Of a DNA stretch of 64,000 nucleotides, positions 9,126 to 18,787 are shown in pieces. Each line of letters begins with the position of its first letter. The first letter of the stretch is position 1. Under the pieces are notes generated by a model. That model had not been told where the DNA came from. It saw only the letters and a program-made list of their open reading frames with translations, and made no database searches. Source of the stretch: Methanobacterium paludis. Lineage in GTDB: Archaea; Methanobacteriota; Methanobacteria; Methanobacteriales; Methanobacteriaceae. The stretch lies in NCBI RefSeq assembly GCF_000214725.1, contig NC_015574.1, positions 1,911,001-1,975,000 on the forward strand, given 5' to 3'. The translations under genes and the position numbers were made by a program.

Positions 9126-9890
9126 TCATACAATGAAATCTTCCAGATCTGAAACATCAACATCTTCAACCCCTTCAACCTTTTCTCCTTGGGATATATT
9201 TACAATTTGGATGTTTTCGTTTTTAGCTGCCCATTCCACAAGTTTTTTTGCGTATTCCAGTTTCATCTCTTTCATTTTGTCGGCTTTGCCCTCTGAATCC
9301 GGAATATCCGGCCTTGAATATTTGGTCACAATTTTTCCAAAGTCCATACCTGCAAGCACCAAGAAATCAGCACCCCCCTCAACGGCTAAAAACAAACATC
9401 TATCTCCATCAGTAAATCCACCAAAATCATAGACGTTTTTAAGTGGAATACTCTGGGTTGTTCCCAATATGTTTTTAAGGAGTGGTACGTATTTTTCTAT
9501 TTTATCGATGTTGTTTCCATGGGCATGCACTACCAGAAATGATCCTTCATCATTTGCATGAATTATATCATCAATTTTACCATCCAAATCCGTTACTACA
9601 ATATCAGGAACTATACTTTCCTCTAAAAGTGCTGTTGTAGCCCCATCTGCAGATATAAGGGTAAATTTACCTAGATCAAGATTTTTTAGCTCATTTATAT
9701 TCCTTTTAAGTGAAGGTCCCGCTCCAAAGACAATTACATTCTTTTTTATTGGCAGATCCATGGGTGATAAACCATTTTTATCTTCAAGAAGTTTGCTCAA
9801 TATCTGTGCAGAGGTTTCATCCATATCCCTGTCAAAACCGAATGTATTCAATATCTCTTTATACCATGAAAACCATAGATTAAGATTCAT
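9126..9890 (-). CDS. mptE: 6-hydroxymethyl-7,8-dihydropterin pyrophosphokinase MptE
   Basis: A 254-residue member of the archaeal DUF115 (COG1634) kinase family, which pyrophosphorylates 6-hydroxymethyl-dihydropterin in tetrahydromethanopterin synthesis. Conserved features are VIVFGAGPSL near residue 52, ISADGATTALL near 80, VTDLDG near 98, VHAHGNN near 118 and the glycine-rich FGGFTDGDRC near 157. The ATG lacks a Shine-Dalgarno site. A TTTATATT box ends about 21 bases upstream, so the message is probably leaderless. The gene is divergent from the aminotransferase at 9950, with only 59 bases between start codons. Confidence 0.9.
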   Translation of the reverse strand: MNLNLWFSWYKEILNTFGFDRDMDETSAQILSKLLEDKNGLSPMDLPIKKNVIVFGAGPSLKRNINELKNLDLGKFTLISADGATTALLEESIVPDIVVTDLDGKIDDIIHANDEGSFLVVHAHGNNIDKIEKYVPLLKNILGTTQSIPLKNVYDFGGFTDGDRCLFLAVEGGADFLVLAGMDFGKIVTKYSRPDIPDSEGKADKMKEMKLEYAKKLVEWAAKNENIQIVNISQGEKVEGVEDVDVSDLEDFIV

Positions 9891-9910
9891 ATAGATTAGA
9901 TTGTTGTAAC

Positions 9911-9922
9911 AAATATAAATAG
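9911..9922. promoter_or_regulatory. Possible TATA element shared by two divergent genes
   Basis: The AAATATAAATAG stretch reads as TATTTATATTT on the other strand. It sits about 21 bases before the mptE start and about 30 before the aminotransferase start. With a single AT box in a 59-base gap, both promoters may use it or two overlapping versions of it. No transcript data support this. Confidence 0.35.
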
Positions 9923-9949
9923 AGTTCTAGAAAATTGGAGGTTTTTTAG

Positions 9950-11098
9950 ATGTATGAGACGTTGCTTATGATACCAGGGCCCACCATGGTTGCCCCGCGA
10001 GTCTTAAAGGCTATGTCAGAAAATATAATAAATCACAGGAGCGCTGCCTTTGGCGAAATCCTGAAAGAAACCAACGAAATGATGTCAGAGGTTTTCCAAA
10101 CAGAGAATCAGTCCTACATACTCACAGGTTCCGGTACAGCCGCAATGGAAGCAGCAGTTGGAAACATAACCGAAAAAGGTGACAAAGTCCTGAACATCGT
10201 TGGTGGAAAATTTGGGGAAAGGTTTATGCAAATAGCCGAAACCCACGGAGGAAGTCCAGTCGAGCTGAAAGTCGAATGGGGAAACGCCGTAAATCCAGAT
10301 GATGTGAAAAACATCCTGGAAGAGGAAGAAGACATAAAAGCCGTGACAATTGTTCACAATGAAACTTCAACAGGGGTTGCAAACCCGATAGCTGAAGTTG
10401 GTAAAATTGTTAAAGATTATGATGCTCTTTACGTTGTTGATACTGTTTCATCCCTTGGAGGGGACGATGTATTTGTAGATGGTTATGGTATTGATATTTG
10501 TGTTACAGGCTCACAGAAATGTCTTGCAGCACCACCAGGAATGGCTGCCATCACCTTAAATGATGATGCATGGGACGTGGTCGATAAAACAGAAACAAGC
10601 ACTTATTACCTCAACATGAAAAAGTACAGGAAAAGTGGAGAGAAAAAACCGCCAGAAACTCCATACACTCCATCTGTATCATTAACATATGCAATGCGTG
10701 AAGCACTGCACATTATAATGGAAGAAGGACTTGAAGAAAGGATATTAAGGCATAAATTAGCTGCAAAAGCCACAAGAGCCGGTGTGAAAGCTCTGGGACT
10801 TGATCTGTTTGCACAGCCTGATGCCGCATCCAACACAGTCACAGCCATTAAAATGCCTGAAGGAATAACAGACAAAGATTTAAGGGGCACAATGCGCAAC
10901 AAGTACCACATAGAACTTGCAGGCGGACAGGACCATCTTAAAGGCAATGTCTTTAGAATAGGTCACATGGGTAACATCACCCAAAGGGAAATAATTACAA
11001 CTATATCTGCCCTTGAAATGACCCTAAAAGAACTTGGCTTTGATTTAGAAATGGGAAAAGGAGTAGCAGCAGTAGCAGAGACTTATCTCAGCTCTTAA
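9950..11098 (+). CDS. Class-V aminotransferase (serine-pyruvate / alanine-glyoxylate type)
   Basis: A 382-residue pyridoxal-phosphate enzyme. It opens with LLMIPGPTMVAPRVL, the usual start of this subgroup, and has ILTGSGTAAMEAAVGN near residue 58, DTVSSLGGDDV near 164 and the Schiff-base lysine in CVTGSQKCLAAPPG near 192. By family it transfers the amino group between serine, alanine or aspartate and a 2-oxo acid. In methanogens it may feed serine/glycine or cofactor synthesis, but the substrate is not readable from sequence. The start has a GGAGG site 8 bases upstream. An oligo-T tract follows the stop codon. Confidence 0.88.
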   Translation: MYETLLMIPGPTMVAPRVLKAMSENIINHRSAAFGEILKETNEMMSEVFQTENQSYILTGSGTAAMEAAVGNITEKGDKVLNIVGGKFGERFMQIAETHGGSPVELKVEWGNAVNPDDVKNILEEEEDIKAVTIVHNETSTGVANPIAEVGKIVKDYDALYVVDTVSSLGGDDVFVDGYGIDICVTGSQKCLAAPPGMAAITLNDDAWDVVDKTETSTYYLNMKKYRKSGEKKPPETPYTPSVSLTYAMREALHIIMEEGLEERILRHKLAAKATRAGVKALGLDLFAQPDAASNTVTAIKMPEGITDKDLRGTMRNKYHIELAGGQDHLKGNVFRIGHMGNITQREIITTISALEMTLKELGFDLEMGKGVAAVAETYLSS

Positions 11099-11131
11099 AT
11101 TCTCTTTCTTTTTATTTTTCTTTTTACTTTT
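11099..11131 (+). terminator. Oligo-T terminator after the aminotransferase gene
   Basis: Just after the stop codon the coding strand has several T-runs in succession (TTTTTATTTTTC, TTTTTAC, TTTTTTT). T-runs without a hairpin are the usual archaeal termination signal. Confidence 0.6.
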
Positions 11132-11420
11132 TTTATATCATTCTATTTTAGATGGGATTATTAATTATTTGATTAAAATTAGAATGTAAGGTCCTTATTC
11201 ACAACCAATTAACATTTCAACTCGTATAATTCATTTCAGGGATGTATCTATTGAACAGTGATATGGATAAGCTCCAACTCCCTAAAAGTGTAAATGTAAC
11301 GATAATTAGTTTAAACTCCCAAAAAGTAGAGTGATTAATTTAAAAACCGCAGCAATACTTTGAAAACATTAAAAAAAATGAATTTAATAAAAATAGGTAT
11401 TCCATACAATTAAACATCTA
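11132..11420. other. Convergent intergenic region
   Basis: About 290 bases between the 3' ends of two convergent genes. I see no gene. An imperfect direct repeat built around GATAATTAGTTTAAACTCCC and AGTGATTAATTTAAA occurs at about 11280-11345 and has no clear meaning. Confidence 0.4.
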
Positions 11421-12779
11421 TTAACCTTTAACACTCTTTATAATTGCAGGAATTGTCTTCAAAAGTATTGGGCCATCCATCATAGTTTGACGTATTATGT
11501 AACCCGGACGGAGATAAAACTGTCTAAATGCCTTTTTTTGAAGTTTTTTAAGTTCTTCACGGGAGCAGTCCAGAGTTTCAAGCACAGGTGTCAGTAAAGT
11601 GTACTTTGACCAGTCGTTTATCTTGATGAGATCATCCTTAACGACTTTAAGGTAAAAATCCGTGCCAGGATAAGGTGTTGCAAGTGAAAAAAGGGCATAA
11701 GACGGTTTAAGGTTTCCTACAAATTTGATTGTACGTTCTATACTTTCACGAGTGTCACCGGGCATTCCAAGAGCCACAGAAGCTATTGTTCGGATATCAT
11801 GTTTTCTTGTAAGTTCAAAGGCTTTTTTTATCTTAGTTATCGTGGTATTCTTGTTCATCTGATCCAGAGATTGCTGGTCTGCAGATTCCACACCCATAAA
11901 TAGGGTTATACATCCGGCTTCTTTCATTTTAAGGAGCAATTCTTCGTTTATTGTGTCCACTCGTGCAGTGGCCCCCCAGTAATTATCGATTCCCCTCTCT
12001 TTGATTCCATCGCATATCTCATAGACCCTTTTCTTGTTGAAGGTGAAGGTATCGTCCATAAAAGCCAGCATCTCGGCTGAGTGATCGTCTACCAGGTGCT
12101 CCATCTCATCTAAAACATTCGCTGAGGACCTTAAACGAAGTTTATGACCATGCATTGCGGATGATGCACAAAATGAACAGCTAAATGGACATCCCCTTCC
12201 AGATATGAGTGTTCCAATTGGCAGCTTCATGTTCAAAACTTTGTAGTGGTCCATTGGGAGCAGATGCCTTGCAGGAAAAGGCAAACTGTCCAGATTTTCT
12301 ATTACTCCCCTACAAGGTGCTGTGAAATTTCTACATGCTATTCCTCTAACTTCCTTAAGGTCCCTCCCCTTCTCAATGGCTTCCACAAGTTCCAGCATGG
12401 TGTATTCACCCTCTCCACGAACCACAACATCCACACAGTCCATTTTTAAAAGTTCTTCGTAAGTGAAGGTAGGGTGGTAGCCTCCCATCACCACAACTGC
12501 TTCAGGGCACACCTTTTTGGAGATTTCTGCAGTTTTAAGTGCGCTGTAAATTGTTGGTGTTACGGCTGTGATGGCCACTATATCTGGGGAACATTTTTCC
12601 ATCTCCTTTTGAAGGGTTTCGAGGTCCATTTCGAGGGCTGGGGAGTCTATTATCTCCACATCAAACCCTTTCTGTTCCAAAACAGCAGCTATATATCCTA
12701 TGCCCAATGGGGGTGCAACGAGTCCTATAAATTTATATTTTGAAGAGAAGTAAGGAGGATTGATCATTAAAACTTTCAT
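11421..12779 (-). CDS. B12-binding radical SAM enzyme
   Basis: A 452-residue class-B-type radical SAM protein. The N-terminal cobalamin-binding Rossmann domain (residues 1-140) has the typical PPLGIGYIAAVLEQKGFDV and the late VVMGGYHPTF. The radical SAM core has the cluster motif GRGCPFSCSFC near 193-203 and later MGVESADQ. Members catalyse methylations, cyclisations or ring contractions, and the substrate here is unknown. SD AGGTGAT precedes the ATG at 12779. The frame extends to a GTG at 12788, which would overlap the upstream gene. The stop codon of the TPP enzyme overlaps this gene's possible upstream start, so the two are translationally coupled. Confidence 0.88.
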   Translation of the reverse strand: MKVLMINPPYFSSKYKFIGLVAPPLGIGYIAAVLEQKGFDVEIIDSPALEMDLETLQKEMEKCSPDIVAITAVTPTIYSALKTAEISKKVCPEAVVVMGGYHPTFTYEELLKMDCVDVVVRGEGEYTMLELVEAIEKGRDLKEVRGIACRNFTAPCRGVIENLDSLPFPARHLLPMDHYKVLNMKLPIGTLISGRGCPFSCSFCASSAMHGHKLRLRSSANVLDEMEHLVDDHSAEMLAFMDDTFTFNKKRVYEICDGIKERGIDNYWGATARVDTINEELLLKMKEAGCITLFMGVESADQQSLDQMNKNTTITKIKKAFELTRKHDIRTIASVALGMPGDTRESIERTIKFVGNLKPSYALFSLATPYPGTDFYLKVVKDDLIKINDWSKYTLLTPVLETLDCSREELKKLQKKAFRQFYLRPGYIIRQTMMDGPILLKTIPAIIKSVKG

Positions 12780-12784
12780 GTTCA

Positions 12785-14401
12785 TCACCTGGGGAGGGGT
12801 ATTCCCTCTTCTTTATCAACAACAACTTCAATTAAATAGGGTTTTTTTGTGTCCAAAGCCTTTTTTACTGCTTTAAAAACAGATCCTGGAGAGTCAACCC
12901 TCCGAGCAACAATATTATACGCTTCTGCAAGCTTAACAAAGTCAGGATTTTCAAGTTCAACCTCATACCTACCTTCGTAATATAGATCCTGCCATTGTTT
13001 GATTATTCCAAGTGAACTGTTGTTTATGATACATACAACAACAGGTAAATCCAGTTGTGCTATGGTTGCAAGTTCTTGAAGGGTCATCTGGAAACCCCCA
13101 TCTCCAACCACTGCAACAATGTGTTTACCGGGGTTTGCAACTGCTGCACCAACTGAGGCAGGAACAGCATAGCCCATTGGCCCAAATCCACCTGAAAATA
13201 GGAGTGAAGATGGGTTTTTCACAGTTTTGAGTAGTGTGACCCACGTTGTGTGAGTTCCAGCATCGTTTATTATTACAGAATCTATTGAGTTAATTTCTGA
13301 AGCATCCAATATCTCTTTTATTGCCCTTTGAGGTTTTAAAGGTACAGTTAAATAATCTGTTTTTATACAGTAAGACCTGGAATATTTCTGAATTTCAAGA
13401 AGCCAACTTTCTGTGCTTCTTAATTTTAAATCATTTAATCTGCGTATAAATTCTAGAACATCTTCCTGTATATTAATATTTCCATTTAAAGATTTTTCGT
13501 CGAGGTTTACATGAATTACTTTGCAGTTTCCAATCCCCTTACGTGTTCGCTCTGATAGTCTGCATCCAAGCGCTATGAGGACATCACAATTCTTTCCTGC
13601 AAAGTTAGCTGCCTCCGTACCCCTAACTCCTATCATTCCCAGACTTAATTGATGACCTTCTGGAATTATTCCCCTTGCTGGGTAAGTTGTTGCCACTGGA
13701 ATTCCATAGGTTTCTACAAATTTTCTAAATTCCATCAAAGCATCTGCCCATATAATCCCGGCTCCAGCAATTATAAATGGACGTTCAGATTCTTTGATAA
13801 GTTTGATTGCATTAGAGATATCTGCAGAGATATTTTCTTTATCAATTTCTGGAAAATGACCAATATTTTCAGTTATCACAGATATATCGACCATGGCCAA
13901 AAGAACATCCTTGGGTAAATTTAGATGTACAGGTCCAGTTTTACCATATTGCATCATTTCAATTGCTTCTTTCAATTTAAAAACAGCTTCTTCAGAATCC
14001 TTTACATCAAATGATTTAAGGGTTATTGGCTGAAAAACCCCGCAGATATCTATCTCCTGAAAAACGTTACCACCTTTAAGATCTGTTGGAACATCTCCGG
14101 TTATCACCAGAATAGGTACAGAGTCTTTATAAGCTGTTGCCACACCCATTACAAGATTGAGGGCCCCAGGACCTGCAGTAGATAAACAAACCCCCATTTG
14201 GCCGGATGATCTTGCGTATCCATCTGCTGCATGTGCTGCACCCTGTTCATGGCGCATTAACACGTGTTTTATTTTGGATGTGCGCAGTGCATCATAAAAA
14301 GGGAGTATCTGTTCTCCAGGATGTCCGAAGACAAATTTTACACCGTTTGCTTTTAATATTTCAACAAGAGCATCCGCACATCTTATTTTCTTTGTTTTCA
14401 T
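12785..14401 (-). CDS. Acetolactate synthase-family thiamine diphosphate enzyme
   Basis: A 538-residue TPP enzyme of the IlvB family. The catalytic Glu52 lies in RHEQGAAHAADGYAR, the FAD/central domain follows (residues 190-330), and the Mg-TPP motif begins at GDGGFQM near 430 and ends at NN near 458. Acetolactate synthase joins two pyruvates or pyruvate plus 2-oxobutyrate. No IlvN regulatory subunit or other branched-chain gene adjoins it; it is instead coupled to a B12 radical SAM gene. A paralogue with another carboligation or decarboxylation role is therefore likely. The ATG has no ribosome site, suggesting a leaderless message. Confidence 0.82.
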   Translation of the reverse strand: MKTKKIRCADALVEILKANGVKFVFGHPGEQILPFYDALRTSKIKHVLMRHEQGAAHAADGYARSSGQMGVCLSTAGPGALNLVMGVATAYKDSVPILVITGDVPTDLKGGNVFQEIDICGVFQPITLKSFDVKDSEEAVFKLKEAIEMMQYGKTGPVHLNLPKDVLLAMVDISVITENIGHFPEIDKENISADISNAIKLIKESERPFIIAGAGIIWADALMEFRKFVETYGIPVATTYPARGIIPEGHQLSLGMIGVRGTEAANFAGKNCDVLIALGCRLSERTRKGIGNCKVIHVNLDEKSLNGNINIQEDVLEFIRRLNDLKLRSTESWLLEIQKYSRSYCIKTDYLTVPLKPQRAIKEILDASEINSIDSVIINDAGTHTTWVTLLKTVKNPSSLLFSGGFGPMGYAVPASVGAAVANPGKHIVAVVGDGGFQMTLQELATIAQLDLPVVVCIINNSSLGIIKQWQDLYYEGRYEVELENPDFVKLAEAYNIVARRVDSPGSVFKAVKKALDTKKPYLIEVVVDKEEGIPLPR

Positions 14402-14574
14402 CAGTTGTTTATATTGTATTTTCTTTTATTAAATTCCATTCATTGGACATGTCCAATCGGTTAAATTATTATGGTTTTAATTATATAATAATAACCAGAA
14501 TAACAAAAGAAACTCCTTAATTAAAGACAAAATTGGCGGATAAATTGTACTTAATAAGAGTAGAAGGAGATAAA

Positions 14575-16515
14575 ATGTCGAAGGACTTAGATACTCTACT
14601 TAGGGAAAAAAGGATATTCAAACCGTCATCTGATGTTGTAAAATCAAGTAACATCCATAAATGGATGGAAAAACACGAAATCAATGATTACGATGAACTG
14701 CTCCAAAAAGCATTGGACAACCCAGATTGGTTCTGGGATGAGCTTGCAGGGGAGCTTGAATGGTTTAAACAGTACAAAAAGACCAAAAAATGGAATCCTC
14801 CGTATGCAGAATGGTTTTTGGATGGTAAATTTAACATAGTTTACAATGCGCTGGATAAACATGCAAAAGGCCCTGAAAAGGACAAATTAGCTTATATATG
14901 GGAAGGAGAATCTGGAGAAGTTCGTGAATTAACTTATTTAGACCTTTACAGGGAAGTTAACAGATTTGCGAATGTTTTAAAGAAACTTGGAGTTCGTAAG
15001 GGGGACACTGTAAGCATTTACTTGCCCATGATACTTGAACTTCCAATCGCAATGCTTGCATGTGCAAAAATTGGGGCTGTTCACTCGGTGGTTTTCTCCG
15101 GTTTCTGGGCCAAGGCCTTCCAGGAACGGATAAACGATGCAAAATCCAAGGTTGCAATAACTGTAGATGGCTTCAGAAGAAGGGGGAAACTTATAGAGCT
15201 AAAAGAAAATGTGGACAACATCCTCGATAAAACCCCCACAATAGAAAAACTCATAGTTGTAAGACATGAAGGCCTCAATATCAACATGCAGGAAGGTAAG
15301 GACATCTGGTGGCATGAAGCCATTACTGAAATGGAGACAGAATGCAAAACAGAAGAAATGGATTCTGAAGACCCTTTATTTATTTTGTACACCTCAGGAA
15401 CCACAGGAAAACCCAAGGGGGTTGTACATGTCCACGGAGGATACGCAGTAGGTATTTACACAACTTTAAAATTTGTTTTTGACCTTAAAGAAGATGATGT
15501 ATGGTGGTGCGCAGCAGATATAGGCTGGGTAACAGGCCACAGCTACATAGTCTACGGCCCACTCCTTCTTGGTGTAACATCCATACTTTACGAGGGTACA
15601 CCAGATTATCCTGACCCTGGAAGGCTCTGGAAGATGATTGAAAACTATGGTGTGACTGTTTTCTACACAGCCCCCACAACCATAAGGATGTTCATGAAGT
15701 TCGGGGAGAAATGGCCGCAAAAATATAACCTGGATTCTTTAAGGCTTTTAGGAACTGTGGGAGAACCTATAAATCCAGAAGCATGGATATGGTACCATCA
15801 ACACATTGGGGGCGGTAGATGTCCTGTGATGGACACATGGTGGCAAACAGAGACTGGAATGCACATTATAACACCATTACCCATTTCGGAGCTTAAACCA
15901 GGCTCTGCTGTAAAGCCATTTCCAACTGTTGAAGCAGATGTTCTGGACGATGCAGGTAAATCCATCACTGGAGGTGGAGGACACCTTGTAATAAAATCTA
16001 CATGGCCTTCAATGTTTAGAACTCTTTACAAGGATCCTGAAAGGTACGTTGAATCATACTGGAGCAGATTCCCCAACATTTACCTCAGTGGAGACGTGGC
16101 ACGCAGAGATGATGAGGGCTACTTCTGGATTCAGGGTAGAGAAGACGACGTGCTGAACGTTGCGGGGCACAGAATAAGCACTGCCGAGGTTGAATCTGCC
16201 ATTGTAAGCCATAAATCCGTTGCAGAAGCTGCAGTAGTTGGTAAACCACATGATATTAAAGGTGAGGAAATTTGTGCCTTCGTTATACTTAAGGAAGGAT
16301 CCGGTTCTACAGAAGACTTTGAGGACATAATTAAATACCACGTAAGAAAAGAGATAGGCCCAATTGCAAGCCCAGCCCATGTGAAAATTGTTAAAGACCT
16401 GCCCAAAACACGTTCAGGTAAAATAATGCGAAGGGTGATAAAAGCTAAGGTAAAAGGAGAACCCGTAGGTGATACAAGCACGCTTGCAAATCCTGAAGCT
16501 GTAGAATATCTTTGA
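14575..16515 (+). CDS. acs: Acetyl-CoA synthetase, AMP-forming
   Basis: A 646-residue Acs that activates acetate with ATP and CoA for assimilation. Key motifs are YTSGTTGKPKGVVH near residue 270 (adenylate loop), WWQTETGMH near 420, YLSGDVARRD near 505 and KTRSGKIMRR near 612, which carries the catalytic and acetylatable lysine. The ATG at 14575 is chosen because AAGGAGATAAA lies just before it. The frame is open to a TTG 14 codons upstream, but that has no ribosome site. It is divergent from the TPP-enzyme gene. Confidence 0.96.
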   Translation: MSKDLDTLLREKRIFKPSSDVVKSSNIHKWMEKHEINDYDELLQKALDNPDWFWDELAGELEWFKQYKKTKKWNPPYAEWFLDGKFNIVYNALDKHAKGPEKDKLAYIWEGESGEVRELTYLDLYREVNRFANVLKKLGVRKGDTVSIYLPMILELPIAMLACAKIGAVHSVVFSGFWAKAFQERINDAKSKVAITVDGFRRRGKLIELKENVDNILDKTPTIEKLIVVRHEGLNINMQEGKDIWWHEAITEMETECKTEEMDSEDPLFILYTSGTTGKPKGVVHVHGGYAVGIYTTLKFVFDLKEDDVWWCAADIGWVTGHSYIVYGPLLLGVTSILYEGTPDYPDPGRLWKMIENYGVTVFYTAPTTIRMFMKFGEKWPQKYNLDSLRLLGTVGEPINPEAWIWYHQHIGGGRCPVMDTWWQTETGMHIITPLPISELKPGSAVKPFPTVEADVLDDAGKSITGGGGHLVIKSTWPSMFRTLYKDPERYVESYWSRFPNIYLSGDVARRDDEGYFWIQGREDDVLNVAGHRISTAEVESAIVSHKSVAEAAVVGKPHDIKGEEICAFVILKEGSGSTEDFEDIIKYHVRKEIGPIASPAHVKIVKDLPKTRSGKIMRRVIKAKVKGEPVGDTSTLANPEAVEYL

Positions 16516-16540
16516 AAAATAATGAAAAACAAGTGTATGA

Positions 16541-16571
16541 TTAAAAGAGAAAAAAAATAAAGAAAAAGTAG
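16541..16571 (-). terminator. Oligo-T terminator of the dUTPase-family gene
   Basis: Read on the minus strand, the bases just after the dut stop codon are T-rich (TTTTCTTTATTTTTTTTCTC). This is placed between convergent acs and dut. Confidence 0.45.
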
Positions 16572-16604
16572 AGAATAAAGCTAAAACTATTAAAATATAA
16601 AGAT

Positions 16605-17063
16605 TTAATCTTCTTCTTCCTGATAACTTCCGTTGTATTCCCCTGAACCTGTAACATGGAACACAACCGCCTGTGCTATCCTTTCACCCTGTTTTATGGT
16701 GTAGTCAAAGTTTCCGTAGTTGTGGATCATGAACTGCAAGGTTCCGTAAAATCCTGGATCCCCAACTGCAGTGTGGACAGATACAAATGAACGAAGAAGG
16801 GTTGAACGGGGCAGATAAAGCATTGAAAATCCCTTTGGAATTTTTATCTTACGATCGATACTTGCAAGATAAGCTGTTTTTGCTTTAAGTGTATAAATTG
16901 GTGGTTCGAGCTTTTCAAGTTCTGGAAGATTCTTCTCATTGTCAATGAGTGAACCCGGACCCACTTGCCTGAAAACTTCATCAAGTCTTAAATCGATTCC
17001 CGATGGTTGTACCAGCTCCTTAAAGTCTGGAAATAAATTTATAAGCTCTTTCTCTCCTAGCAT
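16605..17063 (-). CDS. dut: dUTP diphosphatase / dCTP deaminase family protein
   Basis: A 152-residue trimeric dUTPase-fold enzyme that keeps uracil out of DNA. It has PSGIDLRLDE near residue 20, the phosphate-binding stretch PRSTLLRSF near 85, and VHTAVGDPGFYGTLQF near 97, which contains the metal or water-binding Asp. The C-terminus is acidic. dCTP deaminases and archaeal dUTPases share this fold and differ at few positions, so the activity (dUTPase, dCTP deaminase or both) is not certain. The start has GGAG upstream. Confidence 0.85.
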   Translation of the reverse strand: MLGEKELINLFPDFKELVQPSGIDLRLDEVFRQVGPGSLIDNEKNLPELEKLEPPIYTLKAKTAYLASIDRKIKIPKGFSMLYLPRSTLLRSFVSVHTAVGDPGFYGTLQFMIHNYGNFDYTIKQGERIAQAVVFHVTGSGEYNGSYQEEED

Positions 17064-17228
17064 AACTGGTCTCCTTTTGAATCCTTTGAAATTTGAAAAA
17101 TTTAGAAAATCTTTAGTGGTTTATCCTCTTCTTGTATAATTATTTAAATTTGACTGAAAAACAAGAATCGATCAAAATTTGAAATACACTGGAATAACCC
17201 TGGAATGACTTTGGATTTAAACCGGGAT

Positions 17229-17933
17229 CTACTGGAACTTCTTTAAAATAAGAGCAACCTCTTCATCATCTACATCGTACCAGTTATGGTAGGCTTCAGC
17301 CACTGCAAAACCCCATCCACCACGTACGTTGGCACAGTAAACCTCATCAACCATGGGGGCTACCTTTTCCAGTGCATCTAAGTGTGCTGTAGGCACAGCT
17401 ACAATTATCTTTCTTGCCCCTGCTTTTTTAAGAGCTTCCACAGCCACAAGCATTGTGAAACCCGATGCAATACCATCATCTACAAGAACTGCAGGGCGAT
17501 TTTTAAGATCAAGAAATAGTTTATTTTCCCTAAACTCCTTAAAACGTCTTTTAATCTTTAAAGATGCCTTTTCAGTGCCCTTTTTGATATCATCATCTGT
17601 AAGTCCCATTCTGGATATCATACCCTTATTCAACTGCACAGTTCCGTCGAAAGCCACAGCCCCGTAACCTGCTTCAGTGTTCCAGGGTAACGTGATTTTG
17701 CTTACAACAGCAACATCAAGATCCAGTTTTAACTTTTGCGCGATGGGGGCAGCAACAGGCACTCCTCCTGCAGGAATTCCAAATATAATGGCATCTGTTT
17801 CCTTATAAGATGCCAGCATTTGTGATAAAACCAGTCCAGCATGCTCACGGTCACGAAAGATCCCTATCTGATTTCTAAGTTCTGGAATATCAAATATATT
17901 ACCATTTAACTTATCCTCAAATTCACGAACCAT
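17229..17933 (-). CDS. Phosphoribosyltransferase-domain protein
   Basis: A 234-residue protein with a type-I phosphoribosyltransferase domain. The PRPP-binding motif is VLVDDGIASGFT near residue 144, and the pyrophosphate loop region is FGIPAGGVPVAAPIA near 50. Relatives annotated as predicted phosphoribosyltransferases often sit beside dienelactone hydrolases, which is not the case here. The nucleobase or small-molecule acceptor is unknown. GGGGTTATTT lies before the ATG at 17933; other ATGs at 17945 and 17960 would add 4-9 residues. Confidence 0.82.
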   Translation of the reverse strand: MVREFEDKLNGNIFDIPELRNQIGIFRDREHAGLVLSQMLASYKETDAIIFGIPAGGVPVAAPIAQKLKLDLDVAVVSKITLPWNTEAGYGAVAFDGTVQLNKGMISRMGLTDDDIKKGTEKASLKIKRRFKEFRENKLFLDLKNRPAVLVDDGIASGFTMLVAVEALKKAGARKIIVAVPTAHLDALEKVAPMVDEVYCANVRGGWGFAVAEAYHNWYDVDDEEVALILKKFQ

Positions 17934-18106
17934 AAATAACCCCATTTTATATTTTATCAATCGTCTTATTTATTTTTTGACAAAAAATCATACACTGACC
18001 ATTTATTTGATCCTATTTTTGGAGAACCCATTTTTTGGACATTCTTACATTTTAAGTATTATGAGTACACAAAAAATAATGTATAAAAGATAATGGAGAT
18101 AGAAGG

Positions 18107-18787
18107 TTGAAAAAAGTTAAAGAGCACTTTGAAGAAGAAGCAGAGGAATTTGATAGAACAATATTACAATTAATACCATTTTATAACGATATGATCGATA
18201 CTTTGGTTGCTACAATTCCATTTGAGAATTCAAACCCTATTAAAGTCCTTGATCTTGGATGTGGAACAGGTAACATTTCAAAAGCTGTTAAAAATAGATT
18301 TCCAAATGCTAAAATAACTTGCTTGGACCTTGCAGAGAAAATGATAAAAATGGCCCAGTTCAAACTCTCAAATTACAATGACATCAAATATCATGCAGCG
18401 GATTTCTCCAAATTTGAGTTTGATGATGGCTACGATGCTGTTGTATCATCACTGGCCCTTCACCACATACCGCAGGATGAAGAAAAGGAAAAATTTTACG
18501 GTAAAATATTCGCAGCCCTGAAAGATGGAGGGGTGTTCTACAATGCGGATACAGTTAAAGGCTCAAACAAATATTTAGATGAACTTTACGACGAAAAATG
18601 GACCGAGTATATGCTAAAGAATATTCCTAAAGAAGAAGTAGAGGAAAAATGGCTCCAAAAACATGATGAAGAAGATTTTCCTTCTCGTATGATTGACCAT
18701 GTGGACTGGCTGCGTGGCGCTGGTTTTAAGGATGTTGATGTGATCTGGAAGTTCTATGGGTTTGCTGTTTTTGGTGGTTTCAGATAA
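18107..18787 (+). CDS. SAM-dependent class I methyltransferase
   Basis: A 226-residue methyltransferase. Motif I is KVLDLGCGTGN near residue 46, the acidic ligand follows in CLDLAEKM near 73, motif II lies around AVVSSLALHHIP near 112, and a motif III-like FAALKDGGVFYNAD follows. The substrate is unknown. The start is TTG at 18107, supported by GGAGATAGAAGG. The nearby ATGs belong to other frames and stop within a few codons. It is divergent from the phosphoribosyltransferase gene. Confidence 0.85.
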   Translation: MKKVKEHFEEEAEEFDRTILQLIPFYNDMIDTLVATIPFENSNPIKVLDLGCGTGNISKAVKNRFPNAKITCLDLAEKMIKMAQFKLSNYNDIKYHAADFSKFEFDDGYDAVVSSLALHHIPQDEEKEKFYGKIFAALKDGGVFYNADTVKGSNKYLDELYDEKWTEYMLKNIPKEEVEEKWLQKHDEEDFPSRMIDHVDWLRGAGFKDVDVIWKFYGFAVFGGFR

